A stretch of DNA of 64,000 bases from Collinsella aerofaciens (lineage in GTDB: Bacteria; Actinomycetota; Coriobacteriia; Coriobacteriales; Coriobacteriaceae), in the NCBI GenBank assembly GCA_008671135.1, contig RQAP01000033.1, forward strand, positions 8,544 to 72,543. The letters are read 5' to 3'. Of the stretch, positions 1 through 8,547 are shown one piece after another (the first letter of the stretch is position 1; each line of letters opens with the position of its first letter). The translations under genes were made by a program, and so were the position numbers. A model generated the notes under the pieces. The model was given only the letters and a program-made list of their open reading frames with translations. It was not told the origin of the DNA and did not search any database.

Positions 1-290
1 CGCAGGCGTTTGCCGATGACCACGTCATCGATATGGAGCTTGGGGTTCAAACCGCCCGCGATACCCGAAAGCACAACTGCCTGCGGAGCATACTTGCTAA
101 TGAGGTGCTGTGTTGCGGCGGCAGCGTTTACCGTGCCCATGCCCGCCGTCGTGGCGACAATCGACAGACCGTCGAGCCCGCCGGTCACAACGTTCAAGCC
201 CGCCTCCTGTACCATGCAAGCGTTACTCAACTCTTCCTTAATCTGCATGATCTCTTTTTCGAGTGCGCCGATAATCGCGATTGTAGCCAT
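1..290 (-). CDS. mtnN: 5'-methylthioadenosine/S-adenosylhomocysteine nucleosidase, N-terminal part (cut by window edge)
   Basis: The frame is open from an ATG at 290 to the window edge, giving about 96 residues. It starts MATIAIIGALEKEI, which matches the start of MTA/SAH nucleosidases (the family begins with an IIGAMEEEV-like motif); E13 lines up with the conserved acidic residue there. The glycine-rich TTAGMGTVNAAAATQHL and VVLSGIAGGL follow as expected for the PNP/UDP phosphorylase fold. The family hydrolyses MTA and SAH to adenine plus a thio-ribose, recycling methionine and feeding the quorum-signal precursor. A GGGGA ribosome site lies just upstream of the ATG. The C-terminal catalytic half is outside the window, so completeness cannot be judged. 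Confidence 0.85.
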   Translation of the reverse strand, partial: MATIAIIGALEKEIMQIKEELSNACMVQEAGLNVVTGGLDGLSIVATTAGMGTVNAAAATQHLISKYAPQAVVLSGIAGGLNPKLHIDDVVIGKRL

Positions 291-368
291 GCCGTTCCCC
301 AAACCTATACGAAATTCTCAACCACGGTATGGTACCAGCATTTTGTTTGACCTCGTCAAACGAACACG

Positions 369-1487
369 CTAGGCCAGCGCAGCTCGCGTATCAAACAGAG
401 CCTTTGCAATCGCAGCCGTAACCTCGCTCGAGCGGTCGCTCCACGGCATCGATGTCATGATGCTCATGACATAGGTACGGCCATCGATGTCGATAAGGCC
501 CGCATCGCATGTCGAATAGCAACCATCCTCGCTAATCCAGCCTGCCTTGTTGCGCACCAAGGCTTGGTCGTCCGCAATGCCGTCACGAATAAACGATCGG
601 GCCGTAGAGGCCAGAAGGCCCGACAGCCATTGTGACGTCTCGGTATCATGGCTCAGATACTCGCTCATCTCGCACCACAACTTGGCCGAGGTGCGCGGGC
701 AATAAGTGGGAAAATCACTCATCGGATCGAGTGCGGTATCGTAATCGACGCCAAGACCGAAAATCCAATCCTCGTAACCGACACGGTCAAACGCCGCACG
801 CAACGCGATAAACGAATCGTTGTCCGAATTATCGACCGCGGCCTCGATCAGGTCGCGCACCGTCTGCCAGCCCATGTTGTAGCCGCCATAGGTGCCAAGG
901 GAATCATTGAGTGAGACCTGGCCCGTCTCGACCAGAGATTCGCAGATGTACAGCGCATAGAGTGCCTTGTAGCTACTCGCACCGTACACCTCGGCGTCCG
1001 CGTTATACGTCACGCCCTTGCCGCTCGATAGGTCGTAGAACACTACGCCCACATCGCCCAGCTCCTGCGCCTGACTCAGGGCATCTTGGAGCGCGGCGAG
1101 GCTCTCATCCTCCAGGGCGGGGATCTGGTCATCAACCAGTGAGAAGGTCTGCACGGTATCGCCTGAGGGAATATCGTTAAAGTCCGCCTTCGAAAGCCTC
1201 GTCTTGAGGCTCGCTGTCGACAGGGTTTGACTTGCGGTGGCTTTAGATTCAGAGACCTTTTTGTTTTGCGTCTGTACCGTTGACGCATCTGAGTGTGCCA
1301 TTCGCTCCGACGCGTAGGTTTTGGCGGTAATTCCGAGGATAATAACCGTCAACGTCAGCATCCCAATGGCGGCGATCTTCGTCACGCGGATGCGAGCGCC
1401 AGCAAGGCCACGCGAAGACGTGCCCTTCGTCTCATATCTGCTGCTATGCTGCGGCACATACTCGTCCCGCGATGCGTTGTTTCGCAC
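369..1487 (-). CDS. Membrane-anchored class A beta-lactamase-like serine hydrolase
   Basis: This 372-residue protein has a basic N-terminus, one hydrophobic segment at about residues 37-55 (uncleaved signal anchor), a Ser/Thr/Lys-rich linker to about residue 100, and a penicillin-recognising domain. The Ser-x-x-Lys motif is S171-S-Y-K174, the SDN motif is S221-D-N223, and the third motif is K314-A-G316 in place of KTG. That order and spacing fit the beta-lactamase2 (class A-like) fold on the outside of the membrane. Many such proteins are not resistance enzymes, so the substrate is unknown: peptidoglycan fragments, beta-lactams or none. It is a single gene with its own spacing from its neighbours. 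Confidence 0.7.
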   Translation of the reverse strand: MRNNASRDEYVPQHSSRYETKGTSSRGLAGARIRVTKIAAIGMLTLTVIILGITAKTYASERMAHSDASTVQTQNKKVSESKATASQTLSTASLKTRLSKADFNDIPSGDTVQTFSLVDDQIPALEDESLAALQDALSQAQELGDVGVVFYDLSSGKGVTYNADAEVYGASSYKALYALYICESLVETGQVSLNDSLGTYGGYNMGWQTVRDLIEAAVDNSDNDSFIALRAAFDRVGYEDWIFGLGVDYDTALDPMSDFPTYCPRTSAKLWCEMSEYLSHDTETSQWLSGLLASTARSFIRDGIADDQALVRNKAGWISEDGCYSTCDAGLIDIDGRTYVMSIMTSMPWSDRSSEVTAAIAKALFDTRAALA

Positions 1488-1648
1488 GTGGTCTCCTGAC
1501 TGCTACCGTTCATATACGAGCAGCATAATACCGAGCAGGCATTTCTTTCCAAAGATATTCAGCGGCGTTTAAGGTGTCTCTAAAGAAACCACAAGCGTAT
1601 TTATCCAAATGGCACGATTCTGTTGCGCATCTCCGCCCAAAACGCAGT

Positions 1649-1713
1649 GTTGCGGTGGAATAGTTCCTGTTTGGGCGGCATAAGCCGAAAAACAAGAACT
1701 ATTCCACCGCAAC
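1649..1713. repeat. Dispersed palindrome, copy 1 (GTTGCGGTGGAATAG arms)
   Basis: The arms GTTGCGGTGGAATAGTTC (1649-1666) and its exact reverse complement (1696-1713) surround a 29-base loop. A relative with the same outer arm bases lies at 38566-38632, where the inner arm differs. I cannot tell whether it is a mobile palindrome or an RNA hairpin. Confidence 0.75.
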
Positions 1714-1749
1714 TTGACGGGGCTCTTTAGCAATCAACTAGGTGCCCGG

Positions 1750-1784
1750 GGGCACTCATTTAAGTCTGTCCCCAATGAGTGCCC
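1750..1784. repeat. Hairpin with conserved CTGTCCCC-type loop, downstream of pflA
   Basis: Eleven-base perfect arms (GGGCACTCATT and complement) enclose the loop TAAGTCTGTCCCC. Hairpins with unrelated arms but a like loop occur at 17912, 26434, 33669 and 62538. It lies 20 bases past the pflA stop and may help end transcription. Confidence 0.6.
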
Positions 1785-1804
1785 TTGGGGGCGAAAATGA
1801 CTCG

Positions 1805-2623
1805 CTAGCCGATGGCGTTTTTGAGTTCCGCGCGGCGCTTTTTCATGCCCGTCATGACGGCGCTGCGCAGCTCGGGCATGCGCGCGGTATCCATCTGTGG
1901 AACGCCCTCGAGCTTATAGGGAATGCCCAGCTGCTCGTACTTGACAACGCCCATCGTGTGATACGGCAGCATTTCCAGGCCCACCACGTTGTGCCATGGA
2001 GCGATCAGACGACCGAGTGCCTCGCACTCCTCAACCGTATCGGTAATGCCGGGCACCACCACGTGGCGGATAACGACCTTAATCTTGCGACGGGCAAGCT
2101 CATCACCAAACGCCAGGATGCGTGCGGGATCGCAACCGGTCAGCTTTTTATGCTCGACGGGATCGGCGTGTTTAATGTCGAGCAGCACCATATCGGTCTC
2201 GTTGAGTACGGCATCGAACTTCTCGGGATGCGCGGGATCGAACGCATAGCCGCAGCTATCCAAGCAGGTATGCACGCGACCATCGGGGTTATTGTGCATG
2301 GCGCGGAACAGGTCGGCTAAAAACGCGGGCTGCAGGAGCGGCTCACCGCCGGACACCGTAATACCACCGCTCCGGTAAAACTCATGGTTGCTCTGGAACT
2401 CGTCCATCAGGTGCTCGACGGTCACCATCGTGCCGCCGTTAACCGACCAGGTATCGGGGTTGTGGCAATACGCACAGCGCATGGGGCAGCCCTGAACAAA
2501 CACCACAAAGCGGATGCCGGGTCCATCGACCGTTCCCATCGTCTCAATCGAATGTACGCGGCCCAGGGCAAACGCAGAGTCCTCGGGACGAGCGTCCACA
2601 CCCTCGAGCGTCATCTCAGCCAT
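1805..2623 (-). CDS. pflA: Pyruvate formate-lyase activating enzyme (radical SAM)
   Basis: The 272-residue protein carries the radical-SAM motif C46-x3-C50-x2-C53 within GCPMRCAYCHNPDTW, preceded by GTVDGPGIRFVVFVQG, the signature of PflA. It would use a [4Fe-4S] cluster and S-adenosylmethionine to place the glycyl radical on pyruvate formate-lyase. The likely target is the separate glycyl-radical subunit at 9862-10113. I chose the ATG at 2623 over the one at 2644 because AAGG sits 8 bases before it, while the upstream ATG has no ribosome site. The gene is about 8 kb from pfl, not in an operon with it. Length and motifs look intact. Confidence 0.9.
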   Translation of the reverse strand: MAEMTLEGVDARPEDSAFALGRVHSIETMGTVDGPGIRFVVFVQGCPMRCAYCHNPDTWSVNGGTMVTVEHLMDEFQSNHEFYRSGGITVSGGEPLLQPAFLADLFRAMHNNPDGRVHTCLDSCGYAFDPAHPEKFDAVLNETDMVLLDIKHADPVEHKKLTGCDPARILAFGDELARRKIKVVIRHVVVPGITDTVEECEALGRLIAPWHNVVGLEMLPYHTMGVVKYEQLGIPYKLEGVPQMDTARMPELRSAVMTGMKKRRAELKNAIG

Positions 2624-2809
2624 TCCCGCTACCTTGCCTCTCATTGGTTTTAGCTACATAAATGCCAGAATCATTCTAGCCCATACGCATGATGGCGAAA
2701 CGGTTTAGCGGTCAATTGGGTTGTCCTATTTGGCCCTACGCAAGAGCGGCGGGAAGGCTGTCGCAACCCGCCCGCCGCCGAGGCAATAGAAATCGATAGA
2801 TGCCAGGCC

Positions 2810-3664
2810 TTACGCTTTAAGCGTGAGCACCGCACCGAAGGCGGTCGGGCCGCAATGGCTCGAGATGACGCCACCGACCTGAGTCCAGGTAACGTCCTTA
2901 AAGCCCAGGTCGTGCGCATAGACTTCCATGTCGTCGCGCAGCTCCTGGGAAAGGCCTACCGAATACGCCAGGCCAATGTGCGAGTAGTCAATCTCGCCCT
3001 TCTCAACCATGTGGTCAATAAAGGCGCGGGCGCATTTGAGCATAGAGCCACGGAACTTCTTGGTCGCCACAAACTTACCGCCCGTTACCTCAATGCAGGG
3101 CTTTATCTTGAGCAGGTGGGCGCCAAGGAATGCCACGTTGGACAGACGACCGCCCGCCTTAAGGAAGGCTAGGTCGGTAGGAACAAAGCCCAGCAGCACA
3201 CGGTCCATGACGGAATTCGTAAAAGCAAAGATCTCGTCGACGGTAGCATCTGGATGGGCTTCGATATACTTAGCGGTTTCGACGACAACGAGCGACTGGC
3301 CCACCGAGACAAAGCGCGTGTCCATGGAGAACACGTAGTCGCGCCCCTCTGCTGCAATCTTAGAGGACTGATGCGAACAGGTCGTGGCCTCGGAATACGC
3401 AAGATGCAAAATGGTCGCGTCAGGCTGCTCAGCGTGAATGCGGTCGTACACGTGAGCAAAATCCGCAGGCGCACAGCCACTGGTCTTGGGCATCACGCCA
3501 AACTCGTTGCAGCGCGAGTAAATCTCGAGCGGATCGATGGAGCCGTCCTCGACGGTCTCGTCACCAATCGTGACATGCATGGGCACGCGCACGATGCCGT
3601 AGCGCTCGCAGAGCTCCGGCGTCACATCCGACCCAGACTCAACCACGATTACGTACTTGCCCAT
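2810..3664 (-). CDS. DegV family fatty-acid-binding protein
   Basis: The 284-residue protein starts MGKYVIVVESGSDVTPELC and ends near SSHCGPTAFGAVLTL, with the DegV-type two-domain layout (IDPLEIY, SGCAPADFAHVYD, LAFLKAGGRLSN). DegV/FakB proteins hold a fatty acid for phosphorylation by a FakA-type kinase; no kinase gene lies nearby. The frame is open further upstream to 3775, but the 37 extra residues are Cys/Arg-rich and unlike the family, so the ATG at 3664 is preferred. The ribosome site there is weak. Function in lipid handling is inferred from the family. Confidence 0.85.
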   Translation of the reverse strand: MGKYVIVVESGSDVTPELCERYGIVRVPMHVTIGDETVEDGSIDPLEIYSRCNEFGVMPKTSGCAPADFAHVYDRIHAEQPDATILHLAYSEATTCSHQSSKIAAEGRDYVFSMDTRFVSVGQSLVVVETAKYIEAHPDATVDEIFAFTNSVMDRVLLGFVPTDLAFLKAGGRLSNVAFLGAHLLKIKPCIEVTGGKFVATKKFRGSMLKCARAFIDHMVEKGEIDYSHIGLAYSVGLSQELRDDMEVYAHDLGFKDVTWTQVGGVISSHCGPTAFGAVLTLKA

Positions 3665-3940
3665 TATTATCACGACCCATCTCGACATTGGCTTTTCAAT
3701 ACATGACACGCGCCGCCGCACTGTTGCACAACAGCATCCAAGCACCAAAGAGACGCCGCCCCTTGCACACAACAAAGGACAGCGTCTCCCTGGAAAACTC
3801 CGTGCTTAACTGAGATTTTACACGGTTTATAAATGAGTGTTACTTATCCCGCAAACGGTCGCTATACGCGATAAACGGTAGTTCGCTGCGGCAACTGCGA
3901 CACATTCCGCCCGGCAAGTCCAATCGTGCTCCACGCACGG

Positions 3941-5383
3941 TTAATGCGCGAGGCGGTAGAAATCCATCGACGCCGCACCCTCGGCATGCAACCCCATCGC
4001 CGAAACCGCCGGCGAATAGGTACGGCTCGTAAGTGCCGCCTCGCCGCTGTTGGCAAAAATCTCGACCATCGTAGTGTCCGAAAGCACGCGCAGGTCGCGA
4101 AGCTCGCTGAGCTCGATCGACCTTTGGTCGCGCCCATAGCCTTCGTCACCCATGTCGAGGGTAAGCATCCCGTCCGCATAACGTACAAAGACACCCTTGC
4201 GGATTTCGAGCTCGACCATCTTGGCGCCCTCACAGGAAACCACAAGATCAAACAGGCGTCCCGGCTCCTCAACGGTTTCACCGCCTGTCGCGCGAACGCA
4301 GTCGCCGCGCATCCTCTCAATCTCGTGCGCCGGCTGCTGGCAGAGCTTACCATCGCGCATGCTCAGCTCTCGCGGCACCGTCAACGCGCACTGCCACCCG
4401 CGCGCCACCGTCGGGTTTTCTGCCGTCGCATCGGGGCAACCCGACCATCCGATCATCAAACGCCGGCCTGCAGCATCCTCAAAGGACTGCGGAGCATAGA
4501 AATCAAAACCGGCATCGACCATCGGGGGCATGCCCTGCCCGACGATTTTAAAGCTCGGCGCCTCCCAATCGGCCTCGATGGGGAACCACACGCACTGATG
4601 CGGATTGCGGTAACGCCAACCATCGGCAGGCACACCCTGCGGACAGCAAACGAGAATAAGCTCGCCATCGAGCTCAAACAGATCGGGGCACTCCCACATA
4701 AAGCCAAACTTCTCGCCCAACTCAATGCGCGTCGCATAGCTCCAGTCCTCAAGATTGCGCGAGGTATAGACAAGCACGCAGCCACGGTCGTCTTTCGTAC
4801 GAGCGCCCAGAACCATGTAGTAGATACCATCGTGCTCAAGGATCTTGGGGTCGCGCACGTGCGTACCGATATCGTCGGGGTAATCGACCGGTCCAACAGC
4901 TATGCACTTCTCGCCCAATTCGTCGGGATTCTCGGCAACCATATGAATCTGGTTTTGCTCACGGCCCGTCAACACGTAGTCGTAATCATCGCGGTCAAAA
5001 TGCTTGACGTTGCCGGTATAGAAGTAGTGAATCTTGCCATCGCGTACAAAGGCAGAACCAGAATACGCTCCGTTCGAATCCAAATCGGAATCGGGGAACA
5101 GCGCGGGGCCGTGATTCTCGTACGTCACAAAATCCTTTGTCGTCAGATGGTTCCAAAGCACTGGACCGCCATGCGCAGCATCGAACGGATCGTATTGATG
5201 ATAGATGTGATACGTATCACCAATCTGAACCAAACCGTTGGGGTCGTTGAGCCAGCCAAGCTCAGGCTCCACATGGAACAGGAGCCTATCGGGGTCGGAC
5301 GCGATGCGACCCGCCGTCTCATCCTGTCCGGCACGCCACTGCTCATAGTCCGCGCGTGTCACCTTATTTTTTTGATTAAACAT
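3941..5383 (-). CDS. scrB: GH32 sucrose-6-phosphate hydrolase / beta-fructosidase
   Basis: The 480-residue protein has all three GH32 signatures: WLNDPNG with nucleophile D47, RDPK with D178, and ECPDLFEL with acid/base E231. A C-terminal beta-sandwich region follows from about residue 330. It has no signal peptide, so it acts in the cytoplasm, most likely on sucrose-6-phosphate delivered by the PTS permease encoded just upstream at 5485-6936. The order on the minus strand is LacI, second GH32, EIIBC, then this gene, consistent with one operon. Fructo-oligosaccharide cleavage is an alternative. The name scrB is by context. Confidence 0.85.
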   Translation of the reverse strand: MFNQKNKVTRADYEQWRAGQDETAGRIASDPDRLLFHVEPELGWLNDPNGLVQIGDTYHIYHQYDPFDAAHGGPVLWNHLTTKDFVTYENHGPALFPDSDLDSNGAYSGSAFVRDGKIHYFYTGNVKHFDRDDYDYVLTGREQNQIHMVAENPDELGEKCIAVGPVDYPDDIGTHVRDPKILEHDGIYYMVLGARTKDDRGCVLVYTSRNLEDWSYATRIELGEKFGFMWECPDLFELDGELILVCCPQGVPADGWRYRNPHQCVWFPIEADWEAPSFKIVGQGMPPMVDAGFDFYAPQSFEDAAGRRLMIGWSGCPDATAENPTVARGWQCALTVPRELSMRDGKLCQQPAHEIERMRGDCVRATGGETVEEPGRLFDLVVSCEGAKMVELEIRKGVFVRYADGMLTLDMGDEGYGRDQRSIELSELRDLRVLSDTTMVEIFANSGEAALTSRTYSPAVSAMGLHAEGAASMDFYRLAH

Positions 5384-5484
5384 CGCCGTTGACTTTCTCG
5401 TCTATGGGGAAGGACGCTCGACTCGCACGAGCCGAGCGCCCTTCCTCAAATGGACTTATCCGCACATTACGCTGAACGGCTCAA

Positions 5485-6936
5485 CTAGAAGCTGACATCG
5501 AAGCCAGCACCAGCGCCCTCTTCATCGGTGGTCGGAACGCCCTTTGCCTTGTTGTAGGCAAAGATCAAGACGATCGGCACGATAAAGGCGATGAGATTGC
5601 CAGCCACATACCACACGAGAGTCTCGGGCGTAACGATGAGCAGGCCAAGCACACCGGTCAGACCCTGACCGATAGCGCGCACCTCAAAGAGCTTGACGAA
5701 GGCACCGCCGCAGCCTGCACCGATGCATGCGCAGATGAACGGGATGATCGAGTAGCGCATGTTTGCAGCAAAGATAGCGGGCTCGGAGATACCGACCAGC
5801 GTCGGAATAAAGGACGACATGCAGATGTTGCGCTCTTTGGAGTGCTTCTTGTGAATGAGGTACATGCCGATGGCGCCGCCGCCCTGGGCGATGATGGAGA
5901 CCGACCAGATGGCCTGGATGTAGTTGAAGCCAGTCGTGGCAACGAGGTTTGCCTCGATACCCTGGATGAACTGATGCGTACCGGTAACGACGAGCGGCTG
6001 CAGGAACGCGGCGAAGACAAAGGCACCAAAGACGCCCATCCTGTTGTACAGGACATCGATTACGCCAGCGAGGACGTCGCCGATCAGGTTGCCGAGCGGG
6101 CCGAACACGGTGAACAGGGCAACGTTAGCAAGAATCAGGGTAACGGTCGGGACAAAGACAAACGAGACGACCTCGGGGATGTACTTCTGGGCAATCTTTT
6201 CGACCTTGGCCATAAACCAGGCAGTCAGGATTGCAGGGAACACGCCGCCCTGGAAAGCAACCATGGGGATGGAGAGCGGACCGAAGTTCCAGTACTCAGC
6301 ACCCGTCGGGTCCATAACGAACGTGTTACGGTTCATAAGACTCGGGTGAACCATGACGATACCGACGAGGATGCCCAGGATCGGGTTGCCGCCAAAACGC
6401 TTGACCGCGCTATACATAACCAGGACAGGCAGGTAGTCAAAGGTGGTGGCGATAATGGCAAAGAAGCTTGCGAGGTTCTTGAGGAACTCGCTGTGATCGG
6501 CGAGGCTGCCCTCCATGCCGAAGAGGCCGTTGGCAACGATCAGCGACTTAAGGCCGATGATGATTGCAGCGCCGACGAAGGCGGGAATGATGGGGATAAA
6601 GATGTCCGAGAATACCTTGAGGACCGAGAAGAACTTGCCCTTCTTGTCCGCCTCGGCGCCCTTGACCTCGGAAGCGCTGATCTCCTTAACGCCCGTCAGA
6701 GCCATAAACTCATCGTAAACCTTGTTGACGGTACCGGTACCGAAGATGATCATGAGCTGGCCGCTGTTGTACAGCACGCCCTTGACGCCATCGATGTTCT
6801 CGAGCTCGGCCTTGTTGTATTTGCTCGTATCCTTGAGCACCAGACGCAGACGGGTCACGCAATGCGTGGCGCCCTCGATGTTCTCCAGTCCGCCGACGTT
6901 GTCGACGACTTGCTGGGACACTGCCTTGTAGTCCAT
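5485..6936 (-). CDS. scrA: PTS sucrose-family EIIBC component
   Basis: The protein starts MDYKAVSQQVVDNVGG and carries the EIIB phospho-cysteine C26 in THCVTRLRL, then a long membrane domain with about ten hydrophobic segments ending near residue 465. The domain order IIB-IIC and the motif fit the glucose-sucrose-trehalose permease family. There is no EIIA domain, so a generic EIIA-Glc is needed. I took the ATG at 6936 because GGAGAGG sits just before it; an ATG at 6948 is possible. Sucrose is the inferred substrate because two GH32 genes flank it; trehalose-type relatives are the main alternative. Confidence 0.85.
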   Translation of the reverse strand: MDYKAVSQQVVDNVGGLENIEGATHCVTRLRLVLKDTSKYNKAELENIDGVKGVLYNSGQLMIIFGTGTVNKVYDEFMALTGVKEISASEVKGAEADKKGKFFSVLKVFSDIFIPIIPAFVGAAIIIGLKSLIVANGLFGMEGSLADHSEFLKNLASFFAIIATTFDYLPVLVMYSAVKRFGGNPILGILVGIVMVHPSLMNRNTFVMDPTGAEYWNFGPLSIPMVAFQGGVFPAILTAWFMAKVEKIAQKYIPEVVSFVFVPTVTLILANVALFTVFGPLGNLIGDVLAGVIDVLYNRMGVFGAFVFAAFLQPLVVTGTHQFIQGIEANLVATTGFNYIQAIWSVSIIAQGGGAIGMYLIHKKHSKERNICMSSFIPTLVGISEPAIFAANMRYSIIPFICACIGAGCGGAFVKLFEVRAIGQGLTGVLGLLIVTPETLVWYVAGNLIAFIVPIVLIFAYNKAKGVPTTDEEGAGAGFDVSF

Positions 6937-6981
6937 GTTCCTCTCCATTCCTTTTCTAAATCATAAAACGGTTCGTTGCCG

Positions 6982-8364
6982 CTACAGAGACGCGATCGTT
7001 GCGTTTGCGCACTTGAGCGCACCGTCGGTGACGGTAAGCGCCACACCCTGGCCCTGCTTGTTGCAGAAGCGAGCGTTGAGCGCAACATCATCGACAAAGA
7101 TGGTCGCGATATCGTCGTCAACGACCAGGCGCACATGATGAGTGCCCTCGCCCTTAAAGAACAACGGACGCTCGAGGCCCATGTTGTTGACCTGGAACCA
7201 CGGGTACTGGGGAGCCGGCGTGAACTCGAGCTTGCCCTCGCGCAGGTTGGCGCGGAACTCATAGGCAAGACCGGTCTCGGCGTCCTCGGCGAACTTGACC
7301 GAGAAGCCGGCAGCGTTACCGCCGAGCTCAATGTCGGTATCGAGCAAGTAGGTGGAGCCGGCGTCTGCAGACAAAACCTGCTCGACCTTGCCCGACTCGC
7401 AGGAGAGCTCGAAGGCTTCGACAGCCTTGCCCTCGCCAAAGGCGCCGAGCATGCTGTCGGGAAGCTTGGTGCCGAGCGTTCCGTCGGCACGCTGAACGAT
7501 CTCGAGGGGCATGAAGGTACCACCCCACAGGTAAGAGCTGGGGTCGCCGCCCTCGTCACGCGTAGGAACCCAACCAAAGAGAACGCGACGCTCGCCATCG
7601 AATGCGGTGCGAGCGGCGTAGTACGCGCGGCCGTCGAAGGAGTCGTCAGCGGGGGTAATCCAAGGACCGTTGATGGACTTGGACATGCGGTAACGGGTCT
7701 TGTTGCCGTCGCTGTACTCGGAAAAGACGAGGTACCACCAGTCGCCCATCTTAAAGAGATCAGGCATCTCAAACATGGTGTACAGGCCTGGGTTCCACCA
7801 GTCGCCCTGGAACTCCCAGTTGGTCAGATCCTTGGAGGTGAACTTGACCAGGCGGCCGGTCATCAGACGCTTGTCCTCGCCCACACGCGTGCCGAGGATG
7901 AGCATGTACTCTTCGTTCTCCTCATCCCAAAGCACAAAGGGATCGCGCCAGTTGCGGTCATCGTAACCCTCCTGGGGCGGAAGCAGCGTCTCGGCGATGT
8001 TCTTCTCCCACTTGACGGCGTCGTCGCTCGTTGCGTGAAGAAGAACCTGCTTCATCAAACGTGCGCGGACCTTATCGCGATTGCAACCAGTGTAGAGCGC
8101 ATGGTACTTGTCGCCCACCTTAAACACCGTGCCGGCATAAATGTACTGGTCGACTTCCTCGTCGCCGCCGCGCTCAAGGCTCTCGCCAAAGTCCTTGTAG
8201 TTGACGAAATCCTTGGTCGTAGCGAGTGCCCAGCCAAACGGCTCTCCGAAAGGTTCGGGGTTACGCGTGTCACGCTGATGATAGAGATAGAACGTGCCGT
8301 CCTCGCCGTACGGCATGATGTCGCCTACCCAAATTCCCTCAGGCTGGTAATACACCTTGTGCAT
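6982..8364 (-). CDS. GH32 family beta-fructosidase-like enzyme, divergent N-terminus
   Basis: The 460-residue protein has a GH32 layout, but the usual WxNDPNG is replaced by WVGDIMPYG, leaving D15 as the probable nucleophile. RDP (D141) and FEMPDLF (E199) supply the other two acids, and a GH32 C-terminal beta-sandwich follows from about residue 330. No signal peptide is seen. It is the first gene of the sucrose/fructan operon after the repressor and is followed by the EIIBC gene 45 bases later. The start at 8364 is supported by AAAGGAAG seven bases upstream. It may act on a different fructoside than the 3941-5383 enzyme. Confidence 0.8.
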   Translation of the reverse strand: MHKVYYQPEGIWVGDIMPYGEDGTFYLYHQRDTRNPEPFGEPFGWALATTKDFVNYKDFGESLERGGDEEVDQYIYAGTVFKVGDKYHALYTGCNRDKVRARLMKQVLLHATSDDAVKWEKNIAETLLPPQEGYDDRNWRDPFVLWDEENEEYMLILGTRVGEDKRLMTGRLVKFTSKDLTNWEFQGDWWNPGLYTMFEMPDLFKMGDWWYLVFSEYSDGNKTRYRMSKSINGPWITPADDSFDGRAYYAARTAFDGERRVLFGWVPTRDEGGDPSSYLWGGTFMPLEIVQRADGTLGTKLPDSMLGAFGEGKAVEAFELSCESGKVEQVLSADAGSTYLLDTDIELGGNAAGFSVKFAEDAETGLAYEFRANLREGKLEFTPAPQYPWFQVNNMGLERPLFFKGEGTHHVRLVVDDDIATIFVDDVALNARFCNKQGQGVALTVTDGALKCANATIASL

Positions 8365-8411
8365 CCGAGACTTCCTTTCCACGACATACTAACTCGGTAC
8401 AATGGCAAGAT

Positions 8412-8428
8412 ATGTCAATCGTTTTCAT
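8412..8428 (+). promoter_or_regulatory. LacI-type operator O1 of the fructan operon
   Basis: ATGTCAATCGTTTTCAT matches the pattern ATGTCAAACGTTTACAT found upstream of the repressor gene. It lies about 50 bases upstream of the first GH32 start. Confidence 0.65.
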
Positions 8429-8445
8429 ATGTCAAACGTTTTCAT
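8429..8445 (+). promoter_or_regulatory. LacI-type operator O2, abutting O1
   Basis: ATGTCAAACGTTTTCAT follows O1 directly with no gap, giving a 17-base head-to-tail pair. Confidence 0.7.
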
Positions 8446-8474
8446 ATCAATACGTCTTCTCGCAGTTCCAGTCG

Positions 8475-8485
8475 TCGGTAAACGG
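8475..8485 (-). promoter_or_regulatory. CCGTTYACCGA motif, fructan operon
   Basis: The minus-strand word CCGTTTACCGA lies about 110 bases upstream of the GH32 start, in sense with it. It overlaps a half-matching LacI operator at 8476-8492. The same word recurs upstream of other sugar genes. Confidence 0.5.
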
Positions 8486-8547
8486 TTGACATATGCCGGC
8501 GAACGGTCATCGGAGGCGTTTGAGGAATTCTTTTGGCACAGGATGAA

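Larger units (their letters stand above)
1488..1804. other. Intergenic stretch with two palindromes, no gene
   Basis: About 317 bases hold no convincing coding frame. Two inverted repeats lie here (1649-1713 and 1750-1784). The second ends 20 bases past the stop of the activase gene. Confidence 0.7.
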
